Shown here: positions 15,622 through 24,944 of the stretch, in pieces
Layout: the number at the start of each line of letters is the position of its first letter
Position numbering within the stretch: position 1 is the stretch's first letter
Assembly (NCBI GenBank): GCA_028823175.1
Contig: JAPKBZ010000034.1
Span: forward strand, 1 to 42,238
Length of the DNA: 42,238 nucleotides
Source: Myxococcota bacterium
Lineage (GTDB): Bacteria; Myxococcota_A; UBA9160; UBA4427
Reading direction: 5' to 3'
Notes under the pieces: model-generated
Databases searched by the model: none
What the model was told of the DNA's origin: nothing
Seen by the model: the letters and a program-made list of their open reading frames with translations, nothing else
Translations under genes and position numbers: made by a program

Positions 15622-16140
15622 ATGACTCTCAAATATCGCTTGTTCGGCTTGACCTTCTTGATCGGCTTGGTTCTAGACCAGTGGACGAAGCGGTCGGTCG
15701 TGGAGAATCTTTATTACGGTGAAAGGCTGGAAATTATTCCCGGCATATTCGATCTGACGCACGTTCGAAACCCGGGCGGGGCGTTCAGTCTCTTTGCCGA
15801 CGGTCCTTTCGAGTGGCGCATGTTCTTTTTCGTCGGAGCGACAATCCTGGCGATCATCCTATTGACCATCTTTCTGGTGCAACACGAGGGCGAGGATTAC
15901 CTGATTCCCATCGCATTGGGCCTGGTGATGGCGGGCGCAGTAGGCAATATGATCGACCGGCTGTCCTACGGAGAAGTGATCGACTTTATCGATGTCCACC
16001 TCTGGAGCGGGTATATCTGGCCCACGTTCAATATTGCGGACAGCGCAATCGTCCTCGGGGTAGGCCTTCTGCTCTTCGACGTGTTCGTCGGCGAGAAGCA
16101 GCACGCCAAGAGCGATGAACCGCTTCAGGGGCCTGGCTGA
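15622..16140 (+). CDS. lspA: Lipoprotein signal peptidase (signal peptidase II)
   Basis: LspA is the inner-membrane aspartyl protease that cleaves prolipoproteins before the lipidated Cys. The product is 172 aa with four membrane helices. Signatures: LVLDQWTKR (residues 17-24), THVRNPGGAFSLF (46-58), the catalytic dyad D112 in GNMIDR and D140 in FNIADS. ATG 15622 begins just before the first helix; upstream in-frame Met codons are not family-like. It is divergent from the GH18-like gene and convergent with the CNT transporter. Confidence 0.96.
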   Translation: MTLKYRLFGLTFLIGLVLDQWTKRSVVENLYYGERLEIIPGIFDLTHVRNPGGAFSLFADGPFEWRMFFFVGATILAIILLTIFLVQHEGEDYLIPIALGLVMAGAVGNMIDRLSYGEVIDFIDVHLWSGYIWPTFNIADSAIVLGVGLLLFDVFVGEKQHAKSDEPLQGPG

Positions 16141-16155
16141 TTCCCGGGCGGAGCC

Positions 16156-16175
16156 GGCAGGGCTTTCGGGCTGCC
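16156..16175. terminator. Hairpin between convergent lspA and the CNT transporter
   Basis: GGCAG (16156-16160) and CTGCC (16171-16175) form a short GC stem in the 48-nt gap between the two convergent stops. It lacks a clean U-tract. Placement suggests shared termination. Confidence 0.35.
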
Positions 16176-16188
16176 TGCGCGCTGGGTT

Positions 16189-17424
16189 TCAGAGAAGCAG
16201 GCCCGCGAGGCAGGCCGTCATGAAACTGGCCAGAGAGCCGGCGAGAATTGACCTGAGGCCGAGGGCTGCGACGTCCTGGCGCCTGCTCGGCGCCATGCCC
16301 CCGATGCCTCCCAAAAGGATGGCGAGAGATCCGAAATTTGCAAAACCACAGAGCGCGTAGGAGGCAATCACGCGGCTTCGCTCGGCGAGCTGCCCGGCTG
16401 CGATCTCCTCTCCGAGTTGTTGATAGGCGACGAACTCGTTCAGCACGGTCTTGATGCCGAGAAGGGAGCCCACGGCGGGCGCGTCCTGCCAGGGAACTCC
16501 CATCAGGAAAGCCAGGGGGGCAAGGAGAGTCCCCAGCAGTTTTTCCAGAGTCAGGCCTTGTACGCCGAGCAGTCCTCCGATGCCTCCAATCATGTCATTG
16601 GCCATCGCGATGAGAGCGACGAAAGCGATCAGGGTTGCGCCGACATACGCGGCTAATTTCATGCCGCTCAGCGCCCCCTCGGCGGCGGCGTCGATCAGGT
16701 TTCCCTGGCCGGCCCCCTCGGTCAGGCTCTCGCTTCCCGGTAGGGTCGCGGGATGCCCGGTTTCCGGGATCATGATCTTCGCCAAAAGGAGCCCCGCCGG
16801 GGCCGAGAGAATACTGGCGGTGAGAAGGTGCCCCGCGAAGTCGCCTCCTCCAAGAAGGTTCACGTAGGCGAGCAAAACAGACCCGGCCACCGTCGACATT
16901 CCCAGAGTCATTGCGGTGAAAAGTTCCGAACGGGTGAGTCCCTGGATATAGGGCTTGATGATGAGGCACGACTCCACCATCCCAACGAAGATATTGGCGA
17001 CGGCCGCGAGACTCTCTGCGCCAGAGAGTTTCATGCTGCGCGCGAGAAGTCTCGCCAATCCGCGAACAATCCATTGGATCCAGCCCAAGTGATAGAGGAT
17101 GGAAAAAAAGCTGCCCATGAAGACGATGATCGGCAAGACGCCAAGGGCAAAGGAAAAACCACCCTCGGCTAGGGGCCCAAAAACGAATTGGGTTCCCGCA
17201 TTCGTGTATGCGAGAAGCCGGTCGACGGCGACCGAAACCCCCGAAAAGAAGGTCGCTCCGGCGTTGGTTTTGAGGAGTAGGACGGCAAGGCTGAACTGAA
17301 TGCCGATTCCCCAAGCGACGGTTTGGAAGGGGAATTCGCGCCGGTTTGATGATGCGAGCCAGGCGATGCCCATCATGGTGAAGAATCCGAGCCCCGAGAC
17401 CATGCGGAGTCCGAGGTCGCTCAA
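16189..17424 (-). CDS. NupC-family (CNT) transporter, altered base-recognition motif
   Basis: 411 aa, a multi-helix concentrative nucleoside transporter homologue. The sugar-contact elements are present: TVLNEFVAY (Glu) and GFANFGSLAI (Asn and Ser), aligning with E332, N368 and S371 of the Vibrio cholerae CNT as I recall it. The HP1 loop that reads GQTE in that transporter and reads the base is GMVES here (SGAESLAAVANIFVGMVES). The polar Gln and Thr are therefore replaced. The start is TTG 17424, overlapping the thiE stop as TTGA, with GGAGAG 6 nt upstream. Last gene of the ntrB-ntrC-thiE chain. Substrate uncertain; a thiamine precursor is one inference. Confidence 0.88.
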   Translation of the reverse strand: MSDLGLRMVSGLGFFTMMGIAWLASSNRREFPFQTVAWGIGIQFSLAVLLLKTNAGATFFSGVSVAVDRLLAYTNAGTQFVFGPLAEGGFSFALGVLPIIVFMGSFFSILYHLGWIQWIVRGLARLLARSMKLSGAESLAAVANIFVGMVESCLIIKPYIQGLTRSELFTAMTLGMSTVAGSVLLAYVNLLGGGDFAGHLLTASILSAPAGLLLAKIMIPETGHPATLPGSESLTEGAGQGNLIDAAAEGALSGMKLAAYVGATLIAFVALIAMANDMIGGIGGLLGVQGLTLEKLLGTLLAPLAFLMGVPWQDAPAVGSLLGIKTVLNEFVAYQQLGEEIAAGQLAERSRVIASYALCGFANFGSLAILLGGIGGMAPSRRQDVAALGLRSILAGSLASFMTACLAGLLL

Positions 17425-18110
17425 GGAAGCTCTCCGGCGCCAAACTCATCGAGTGCTTCGTCGAAAATTCGGCGGAGTTCCCGGGTCGCTTCGGCAGGAT
17501 TCGGCGTAGCCGCCACTGCAGAAATAACTGCCATTCCTGCGGCACCCGCCCTGAGCACGTCGCGGATATTTCCGGCGTGGATACCTCCGATGGCGACCAG
17601 GGGAAGGGGCGCCACTGCCTGGCTGATTTCGGCGAGAGCCTCGAGCCCTCGCGGGCTATAGGGGGATTTTTTGGAAGCGGTTCCGTAGACGGGCCCGAAG
17701 GCAACGTAATCGAGTTCCTTCATCGCTCCCGCGACTCGGGCTTGGGTAAGGTCGTGGGTCGAGAAGCCGACTTCGAGCCGCGCCAGCGCCTCCAGGGGTA
17801 TGCGCGAGGGGGGAAGGTCGTCCTGCCCGAGATGAACGCCGTCCGCTTCGGCGGCGAGGGCAAGGTCAAAGCGATCGTTGACGACGAAATGAACGCCGGC
17901 CTCTCGAGTTAGGGTGCGGATCGCCCGGGCCCACTCGAGGGTCTGGCGGTCGGTGGCGAACTTGGATCGCAACTGAACGACCTGGGCTCCACCCTGGCAG
18001 GCCGCCGCCGCCTGTTGCACCGGGTCTGCGGGCCAGCGTGGGTCATCGTCGGCGAGAACGTGGATGCCGGCAGCCGGGCTTCCGAGAGGGCTTTGGCCCG
18101 GGTTCATCAT
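17421..18110 (-). CDS. thiE: Thiamine-phosphate synthase
   Basis: ThiE condenses HMP-PP with HET-P to thiamine phosphate in the cytoplasm. 229 aa. Signatures: VVQLRSK, FVVNDRFDLALAAEADGVHL (about 75-94) followed by GQDDLP, GPVYGTASKKSP and PLVAIGGIHAGN (phosphate site). ATG 18110 overlaps the ntrC-like stop (18107-18109) as ATGA; ATG 18107 is the second codon. The stop overlaps the transporter start as TTGA. Its partner thiD is 7 kb away; no thiG or thiC is in the window. Confidence 0.95.
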   Translation of the reverse strand: MMNPGQSPLGSPAAGIHVLADDDPRWPADPVQQAAAACQGGAQVVQLRSKFATDRQTLEWARAIRTLTREAGVHFVVNDRFDLALAAEADGVHLGQDDLPPSRIPLEALARLEVGFSTHDLTQARVAGAMKELDYVAFGPVYGTASKKSPYSPRGLEALAEISQAVAPLPLVAIGGIHAGNIRDVLRAGAAGMAVISAVAATPNPAEATRELRRIFDEALDEFGAGELP

Positions 18111-19561
18111 GCGCTCTCGTCTTTGCCCGGCAATTCGATCCCGAGTTCGACAATCTTTTTTCTTAGGGTATTCCGATTGATTCCCAGGAGTGCTGCCGCT
18201 CGAATCTGGTTGCCGTCGGTGTGCTTGAGGATCGTGTCAAGAAGAGGTCGCTCCACGGATTCGATCAACTTTCGATGAAGGTCGGTCACTTTGTCTTCGG
18301 AGAGCCCATCACGAACCCTGGCGACAATCAGGTCTTCGAGGCTTTGCCCCCCGCCATGGCGTCGGGAGCTGTCTTCCAAAAAATTGAAATCGGTTGGGGA
18401 AAGCACCTTTGTCGAAGCGAGGACTAAGGCTCGCTTTATTGCGTTTTCGAGCTCTCTTACGTTCCCGGGCCAGCGCTGTTTTTCGAGGTACGAGAGGGCC
18501 TTCTCCGAGATTTCGATGCTCTCCTCGACCAATTCGGTGGAATATCGATGGGTAAAGAACTCCGCTAGGGTCCGAACATCTTCAGCGCGTTCGCGAAGCG
18601 AGGGGATCTCGATCGGAACAACCCGCAGCCGGTAGAGCAGATCCTCGCGAAAATTTCCGTGGCTGACGGCTTCGTCGAGGTTGTGGTGGGTCGCGGTAAT
18701 CACCCTGACATCGACAAAGATCGGATCGCGACCGCCGACAGGGGTGACCTCTCCGTTCTGGAGGACGCGGAGGAGCTTGGCTTGAAGGCCGATGGGCATG
18801 TCGCCAATCTCATCGAGGAAGAGGGTACCGCCGGAAGCTTCCCTGAAGCGGCCGAGCCGCGTCGATATAGCCCCTGTGAAGGCTCCTCTTTCATGACCGA
18901 AGAGCTCGCTTTCGAGCAATTCGCTCGGGATCGCCGCGGCGTTTACCGTGACGAAGGCTCGATTCGACCTGGGGCTTGCGCTGTGAATAGCCCGGGCGAC
19001 GAGTTCCTTTCCGGTGCCGCTCTCCCCGGTGATGAGTACGGGGACGTTGCGAACCGCCACTTTTCCCACGAGCTTGAAGATATCCAGCATCGCGTCGCTG
19101 CGGCCGACAAGGCGCTCGCTTCCCGGTCGTTGGCTCCCTCCCGCCTCGCGCCGTAATTCTCTGACTTCGTCTCGGAGAACCCGGGTCGATCGGGCGCGTT
19201 CGATCAACGCTGAAATCTGCGCGAGCGAAAACGGCTTGACCAGATAATCCAGGGCTCCCCTTTTCATCGCCTCGACCGCGTTCTCCATGGTGTTCTGGGC
19301 AGTGATGATGACCACGGCGGTGTTCGAACCAGTGGCTCGCAATTGATCGAGTATTTCGAGGCCGCTGTGCCCGGGCATTCGGATGTCGAGAAAGGCGATG
19401 TCGAATTGGTCCGAGCTCAATGCGTCGAGTGCGGATTCACCGTCGGCGACCTCGTTGACCCGGTGGCCTTCGGCTTCGAGCGCCTCTCGCAGAACGAACC
19501 GGATCGATTCTTCGTCATCCGCGATGAGAACCGCCAAGCGACTTTCGGCCGTGGCGTTCAT
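18107..19561 (-). CDS. NtrC-family sigma54-dependent response regulator
   Basis: 484 aa. Receiver domain 1-125 with phospho-acceptor D59 in FLDIRMPG and K109 in LVKPF. AAA+ domain about 150-390: Walker A GESGTGKE (179-186), sigma54-contact loop GAFTGA (226-231), Walker B GGTLFLDE (244-251). The C-terminal Fis-type helix-turn-helix is GNQIRAAALLGINRNTLRKK (450-469), strongly NtrC-like. It activates sigma54 promoters, classically for nitrogen assimilation; actual targets are not shown. ATG 19561 overlaps the kinase stop as ATGA and has AAGGAG about 11 nt upstream; a longer upstream reading is not family-like. Confidence 0.95.
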   Translation of the reverse strand: MNATAESRLAVLIADDEESIRFVLREALEAEGHRVNEVADGESALDALSSDQFDIAFLDIRMPGHSGLEILDQLRATGSNTAVVIITAQNTMENAVEAMKRGALDYLVKPFSLAQISALIERARSTRVLRDEVRELRREAGGSQRPGSERLVGRSDAMLDIFKLVGKVAVRNVPVLITGESGTGKELVARAIHSASPRSNRAFVTVNAAAIPSELLESELFGHERGAFTGAISTRLGRFREASGGTLFLDEIGDMPIGLQAKLLRVLQNGEVTPVGGRDPIFVDVRVITATHHNLDEAVSHGNFREDLLYRLRVVPIEIPSLRERAEDVRTLAEFFTHRYSTELVEESIEISEKALSYLEKQRWPGNVRELENAIKRALVLASTKVLSPTDFNFLEDSSRRHGGGQSLEDLIVARVRDGLSEDKVTDLHRKLIESVERPLLDTILKHTDGNQIRAAALLGINRNTLRKKIVELGIELPGKDESA

Positions 19562-20673
19562 GGTTTTTTTTCTCCTTTCGTTGGGTCCGCTGCTTCCGGA
19601 AAAAGTGGAAGCTTGACGCGCACGCGGCCGCCTGTGCCGTGTGAAACGTCGATCCTCAGGCGACCTCCGTGCCGACTGACCCAATGCCGCGCTACGGATA
19701 GGCCGAGTCCAGTTCCACCGATCTTGGTGGTGAAGAAGGGCGTAGAGAGTTGGTCCTTGATCGCGGCCGAGATGCCGGGGCCCTCATCCTCGAAACAGAT
19801 CACGACGGTGGGCTGTTGACGTCCACCCTTGCCCTTGAGGCGGTTTTCCAGGGCCATACCCGTGGAGATGGTCAGCGCTCCGCGCCCCCCCTCCATCGCT
19901 TGAACGCCATTTTGGGCCAGGTTGAGGAAGACCTGCTTGAGCCGGTCGGGGTCGGCGGGAAGTTCGGGAATAGAGGGGTCGTAGACTTTCTCAAAGAGGA
20001 TGTCTTGGGCGGTGGGTTCGGCCTGGACGAGTTCGATCACTTCGTCGAGCAGTTGGTGGAGGTTGACCTGGCGCGTTTCGAGCACTTCGCCCCGGGCGAA
20101 AACCATCAACTCGTCGACGAGGCCCGAGATGCGGTCGACTTCGCGGACGATCAGTTGGGCGGTCTTGCGCCCGCGCTCGTCTTCGACCCGCAGCTGGAGG
20201 AGTTCGGCGGCACCCCGAATTCCGCCCAGGGGATTCTTGACCTCGTGGGCGATCCCCGCAGCGATCTGGCCGTAGGAGGCGAGGCGCTCGCGCTGGGCGG
20301 CTTCGTCGTGGAGATCGGCGAAGGCCGTTCGATCCCGGAGGATCAGGACGACCCCCCTGGCTTCAAGGGGGCGGGAGAGCAGGGGCGAAACCGAGACATC
20401 GACGACCTGGGCGGTCCGAAATGGGCGGTCGAGAGGGATTTCGCCTTCCACGGTGGGTCTGTGGTTGAGTTGGACCGCCGTGACGAGATCGAGAATGGGG
20501 TGGGTTTTTCCCATCAAATCGGCGAGTGAGCGACCGAGGCCCGATTCGCGCGAGGTATCGAGCATTTGACAGGCCGGCTCGTTAATCCAGACGATATTCC
20601 CCTCGGGGCATAGCGCGATCATACCGTCGAGGACGGCGTCGAAAACCTCGTGAAGGCTGGGCGGTGGCTGCAT
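19558..20673 (-). CDS. NtrB-like soluble sensor histidine kinase
   Basis: 371 aa with no membrane helices. A PAS domain (about 8-115, with VWINEPACQML) precedes a HisKA domain whose phospho-acceptor H143 lies in GIAHEVKNPLGGIRGAAELL. A HATPase domain shows the N-box (FLNLAQNGVQAM), G1 (DEGPGI) and GGTGLGLSVA. This is the NtrB/GlnL architecture. It is the first gene of a chain running into ntrC-like, thiE and the transporter. The 159-nt gap to divergent moeA includes an AT-rich patch near 20725-20745; I see no convincing sigma70 or sigma54 promoter there. Confidence 0.93.
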   Translation of the reverse strand: MQPPPSLHEVFDAVLDGMIALCPEGNIVWINEPACQMLDTSRESGLGRSLADLMGKTHPILDLVTAVQLNHRPTVEGEIPLDRPFRTAQVVDVSVSPLLSRPLEARGVVLILRDRTAFADLHDEAAQRERLASYGQIAAGIAHEVKNPLGGIRGAAELLQLRVEDERGRKTAQLIVREVDRISGLVDELMVFARGEVLETRQVNLHQLLDEVIELVQAEPTAQDILFEKVYDPSIPELPADPDRLKQVFLNLAQNGVQAMEGGRGALTISTGMALENRLKGKGGRQQPTVVICFEDEGPGISAAIKDQLSTPFFTTKIGGTGLGLSVARHWVSRHGGRLRIDVSHGTGGRVRVKLPLFPEAADPTKGEKKP

Positions 20674-20832
20674 GGTCGGGACGGCCCCGATTTTCGGAGG
20701 AGGCGGGAGGGTAGGAGTGCCTAAAAAATATGCAATTTACCCGGTTATACCCTCCCCGCCACTCTTGCCCCCCAGCGCTCGGAAGCCGGCTGGGCCCCCC
20801 GGACCCCCTGGGATCGGGTAGTCTTCTCTGCC

Positions 20833-22089
20833 ATGAGAGAGGCGATTAGCGTTCAGGAGGCCCGCGAAGCGGTCTTGGCCCTTTCCCGGCCCCTGGAACG
20901 CGAAAGCGCCCCAATTCTCGAGGCTCTGGGACGTTGCCTGGCGGCGCCTGTGGTCTCCACCAGGCGCCTGCCCCCCCGAGATGCTTCCGCTATGGACGGT
21001 TATGCGGTTCGCGTCGAAGATTGTCTGGCTGCCGGCTCAGGGGTCTCCGCAGCCCTTCCCGTGGCCTTCGAAGTGGCGGCGGGCGACGTTTCCGGCGCCG
21101 AGTTGAAGCCCGGCGAGGCGGCGCGGATCTTCACCGGTGCTCCGGTTCCCCGTGGAGCCGACGCCGTGGTCCGCCAGGAGGACACCGAGCGTGAAAGCGA
21201 TTGCGTTCGCATTCGTATTCGCCCACAGCCCCGGGAGCATATTCGCGACGCCGGCGAGGACGTCGAGACGGGGGATACGGTTCTCGAGATCGGCGCCCGG
21301 GTCGGGCCCTCGGAGATCGGGGTTCTGGCATCCCTGGGCCGCTCCCTCGTCCAGGTCTACCGCCGCCCCCGGGTCGCGATCCTTTCCGGGGGCGACGAAC
21401 TCGTCGAGATCGACGGCGACGTTTCCGGTGGCCGAATCGTGGCCTCGAACGCCTACATGCTCGGCGCGGCCTGCCGAACCCTGGGCGCTGAGCCCATCTC
21501 CCTGGGCATCGCCGAGGATCGTCCAGAGAGTGTCGAGAAACAGTTCAGGGCGGCTCTCTCGGCGGATTGCATCGTGAGCACCGCGGGCGTGTCGGTGGGG
21601 GATCACGATCACGTTCGACCGGTGCTCGAGAAACTCGGCTGCCGCCTGGAGTTCTGGGGCGTCCGGATGAAGCCGGGGTTTCCCCTGGCCTTCGGTCATT
21701 TTCCAGATTCGCCCGGCCGGCTGGTTTTCGGACTGCCGGGCAACCCGGTTTCGGCGACGGTTTGCTTCGAACTCTTCGTCCGTCCCGCGCTGCTTCGCAT
21801 GATGGGGCGCCAAGATCTCTTTCCACCCACGGTGCGGGTCCGTCTCGGCGAGCGTCTGCGCAAGAAGCCGGGCCGGCTGCATTTCGTGCGGGTTGTTCTC
21901 GAGCGCGAGGGCGAGGAGTGGGTGGCTCGGAGTGCGGGCAACCAGAGTTCGGGGGTGATGACCGCCATGGCCCGGGCCGATGCCCTGCTCGTCTTTCCCG
22001 AGGACGCCAGCGAGTTGGCGGTCGGCGAAAGCGCCCTGGCGATTGTGCACTCCAGGGACTTCTTCGCCCGGGACAATGCCGGCTTCTAG
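20833..22089 (+). CDS. moeA: Molybdopterin molybdenumtransferase MoeA
   Basis: MoeA inserts molybdate into adenylylated molybdopterin. 418 aa, normal length. Motifs: LPPRDASAMDGYAVR (46-60), GAPVPRGADAVVRQED, ILSGGDELVE, STAGVSVGDHDHV and FGLPGNPVSATVCFE (substrate-binding, MogA-like domain), with a C-terminal beta domain. It stands alone here, divergent from the ntrB-like kinase. Its stop shares CTAG (22086-22089) with the convergent AsmA-like gene. Implies at least one molybdoenzyme elsewhere. Confidence 0.95.
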   Translation: MREAISVQEAREAVLALSRPLERESAPILEALGRCLAAPVVSTRRLPPRDASAMDGYAVRVEDCLAAGSGVSAALPVAFEVAAGDVSGAELKPGEAARIFTGAPVPRGADAVVRQEDTERESDCVRIRIRPQPREHIRDAGEDVETGDTVLEIGARVGPSEIGVLASLGRSLVQVYRRPRVAILSGGDELVEIDGDVSGGRIVASNAYMLGAACRTLGAEPISLGIAEDRPESVEKQFRAALSADCIVSTAGVSVGDHDHVRPVLEKLGCRLEFWGVRMKPGFPLAFGHFPDSPGRLVFGLPGNPVSATVCFELFVRPALLRMMGRQDLFPPTVRVRLGERLRKKPGRLHFVRVVLEREGEEWVARSAGNQSSGVMTAMARADALLVFPEDASELAVGESALAIVHSRDFFARDNAGF

Positions 22090-24944
22090 TTAGGCGGCTC
22101 CGCAGCAGGCGCCTGCTGCTCAGCACTCGGGGCGGCGGGGCTCGTATCCGGCGGGACCTCGTGGCTGGTTCGGCCCTCGTCGATCTGCCCACCCGACAGA
22201 ATGGCTCGTAAGATCTGATAGGGGGCCTCGAGGGCATCCGGGAGGCTCTCGGCCACGCTGCGGCCGGCGAGCGCCCGAACCTTGGGTTCGTCAAGGTTGC
22301 CGCTGATCTGGTAGTAGGTCCCGACGAGCCCCTTTTCTGAGCCCGGAAGGATGATCTTGACTAGAGGTAGGGCCTCGAGAATCTGCCCCGCGCCGCGAAA
22401 AAGGAAGAGACCGGCGACACCAACGATGTCGTAGGGGGGGTGCACCGCGTCGAGGCTGCCCGAAGCGATAATCCGCAGGGGGCCCTCCAACTCGAAATTC
22501 TGGGTCACGATGCGGTCTTCTTCAAGGTACATCGTTGCAGTAATCGAGTCGTAAGCGATCGAATCTCGGGCGGCGTAGTCGTTGTACCCTTCACTCGCCT
22601 GAGCCAGGGCGAGCAGAAGTGGGAGTTCTCGACGACGAAGTTCTCCCCGGCGAGCGAGGAGGTCGAGGCTTCCCTCCAATTCGTCGAGTAGAACGACCTC
22701 TGGGCGCAGGTCGCCCGCCAGGTTCCCCGACAACTCAAAAATTCCCGAGATGTCGCCGGTCTTGAGGCCGAATATCGTCGCCGTGGTTTCCATGTCGCCA
22801 TTCTTGATGGAGAAGTCAAGAGCGAGGGGAACGTGGGTGGGCTGGTCGAGTTGCAACTCGGCTTCTGCGGAGACCATGCCGGTTGGGTCGAGCGCGGCCC
22901 TGAACCCGAAGAGGCGAAGCGTGGTGCCGCTGATGGAAAACTGGGTCCGCACTTCGTTGAGGGGGAGCAGGGGGGTCTCCACCCGCTGGAGTTCGATGCG
23001 CCCCGAAACCCAAGGGGAAGCGGGGGGTAGGGCGCCGAATGAGTCGATTTCCTCCAAGGCTTCGGTCGGAAGTGTATCCGCCTTGGGGGCTTCTTCCCGG
23101 GGCTCCAGGGGGGGCAAGGCCTTCAGGACCAGGAGCAGTCGCCCGCCGGCGCTATCGGTCCAGGTCAGGTCCCCCGTGACGGGGACGTCGCCGACGACGA
23201 GGGATTCCCCGTGCATGATCGTATTGGCTTCGTCCTGGACGATGTTGAACTCGGCGTCGCGAATCGTCCAGGGGATCGCGGGGTGATCGAGTCGGTCGAG
23301 CCAGACCTTGTAGTTGATTCCCCGGTCGATCCCGCCGGGCGCGGCTTGCTCAGGGTTCTCACCGTCGGGAAGGCTCGTAGAGCCCTCGTCTCGGTCCCCA
23401 AAGATCTCGAAAAGCGGATTCAGCCCGGCTAATTCGGGGAGCTCGCTGGGCTCGGCCCCCTGGCGAACTTGCGCCCCGAGCAGATTGGAGAAACCGTTGA
23501 TCCGCAGGTTGAGCGTGGGAAGAGCTTCGTTGTTTCGCCGCCCGCGGCCTCCTCGCAGGTGGAAGGTGTCCCCGCGAAATTCAACTCGGGCCCCGAGTTC
23601 GCGGAATTGATCCCCGGCTTCACTGGAGAAGGCGAGCCCCTCGAGTTCTGCGAACACCTTGAGTTCCTCGGGCAGTCGCTTGGGTTCGCCCGAGAGGAGC
23701 GCACCCCATCGCTGGAGGGAGATCGCGCCTTCCATTCCTAGGGGATCGGCGCGTCCCGCGACGAGGGGGTTCAAGGATCCTTCTCCGTCATCGGAGAATT
23801 CCCTCGTGAGTTGGCGAAGCCTCTTGAGGCTGAGCCCGTAGACCCCGGCGGAAACGTTGATCACGGAATCCTCCGCTAGGGGTCGCCTGGTCTCGGCGTC
23901 CAGGAGAAGTCGCATACCCGTAGCATCCGCGAGCGTCCCGGTAGCATGGACCGAGTCAGGGTCGATGGATCCGGTCGCCGCGAAACTCACCTTTTTCCGC
24001 TTGATCGCGCGTTGACCGTGGTCGAGGGAGACCCGACTCTCGAACTCGTCCACGGTCCAGTCGAGGATAAGGCGGCCGCTCTTCTGGTGGCTCGTCGTGT
24101 AGTCGAGCCAACCGGACAGGGATCCATTCGGCCAGGGCGAGGACGGCTTGGACGCGAGGTAGGGGTCCAGGATGCCCAAATCCAGAGCATTCGCCGAAAT
24201 TCGTAGCCGTTGCTCACCCGCTCCATCGTTGGCACCGATGATCTCGATGGGTGTTTGTCTTTGGGAGTCTTGACGGAGTGCACCCTCAATTATCAGCTGG
24301 GCTTCTCCCGAGAGCCAGTGGTGTACGAGCAATCCGTAGACGTTCTCGAAGGCCAGGGTGACGGGTTGGGGGTTGGCTGGGTCCAGGCTTTTCGTTTCGT
24401 CCCGGAAGAGGATTCGCGCACGGCGTAATTCGATTCGATCCGCCGCGATAGGAGCGCTCAGCAGGGTCCGGGTTACGCCTTCGAAGGCGGCGAAGAAGTC
24501 GAGGTAGGCTTCGGCGCTTTGAGAACGATTATTGGCCTCGATGCCCGCGAGGGCCTCGACGGGGTAGGGGTGCCAGCCTCCGCTCGAGTCCCTCCGGATG
24601 TCGAAAACAGGATCTTCGAGTATCAGGCCCGACAGCCTGAACCGCCCCGTCATCAGGGCCAGCAGGTCAACCTCTGCGACGACCCGCTTGGAGAAGAGGC
24701 GCGCCCCCATGACCGAGTCCGGGTCTGGGTAGACGCTGACGGATTCTCCCTGGAGGAAAAGACCGTTATTCAGGGCGAGACCCACCTGATCGATCTGGGT
24801 GGGTCCAGCCAGCAGGGATGTGAGTTGTACTTCGACTTCTCTGCGAAGAATCTCGGTTCCGATGACACTAGAAATCCAGTACCCGGCACCGGTCGCTGCG
24901 AGGAAGCCGATCAGCAGGAGCCATGCACTGCGCCGTACCCGCAA
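22086..24944 (-). CDS. AsmA/YhdP-like large envelope protein
   Basis: 952 aa. One N-terminal membrane anchor (SAWLLLIGFLAATGAGYW, about 6-23), then a very long, beta-rich periplasmic region with repeated filament-like turns and an AsmA-type C-terminal region (SGNLAGDLRPEVVLLDELEG, TQNFELEGPLRIIASGSLD, YYQISGNLDEPKVRAL). Such bridge-like proteins are thought to move phospholipid between the membranes. The Pro/Ala/Glu-rich end is low complexity. TTG 24944 is chosen: GAGGAG lies 6 nt upstream and it begins just before the anchor. GTG 25046 would add 34 residues without a recognisable segment. Stand-alone gene. Confidence 0.85.
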   Translation of the reverse strand: MRVRRSAWLLLIGFLAATGAGYWISSVIGTEILRREVEVQLTSLLAGPTQIDQVGLALNNGLFLQGESVSVYPDPDSVMGARLFSKRVVAEVDLLALMTGRFRLSGLILEDPVFDIRRDSSGGWHPYPVEALAGIEANNRSQSAEAYLDFFAAFEGVTRTLLSAPIAADRIELRRARILFRDETKSLDPANPQPVTLAFENVYGLLVHHWLSGEAQLIIEGALRQDSQRQTPIEIIGANDGAGEQRLRISANALDLGILDPYLASKPSSPWPNGSLSGWLDYTTSHQKSGRLILDWTVDEFESRVSLDHGQRAIKRKKVSFAATGSIDPDSVHATGTLADATGMRLLLDAETRRPLAEDSVINVSAGVYGLSLKRLRQLTREFSDDGEGSLNPLVAGRADPLGMEGAISLQRWGALLSGEPKRLPEELKVFAELEGLAFSSEAGDQFRELGARVEFRGDTFHLRGGRGRRNNEALPTLNLRINGFSNLLGAQVRQGAEPSELPELAGLNPLFEIFGDRDEGSTSLPDGENPEQAAPGGIDRGINYKVWLDRLDHPAIPWTIRDAEFNIVQDEANTIMHGESLVVGDVPVTGDLTWTDSAGGRLLLVLKALPPLEPREEAPKADTLPTEALEEIDSFGALPPASPWVSGRIELQRVETPLLPLNEVRTQFSISGTTLRLFGFRAALDPTGMVSAEAELQLDQPTHVPLALDFSIKNGDMETTATIFGLKTGDISGIFELSGNLAGDLRPEVVLLDELEGSLDLLARRGELRRRELPLLLALAQASEGYNDYAARDSIAYDSITATMYLEEDRIVTQNFELEGPLRIIASGSLDAVHPPYDIVGVAGLFLFRGAGQILEALPLVKIILPGSEKGLVGTYYQISGNLDEPKVRALAGRSVAESLPDALEAPYQILRAILSGGQIDEGRTSHEVPPDTSPAAPSAEQQAPAAEPPN

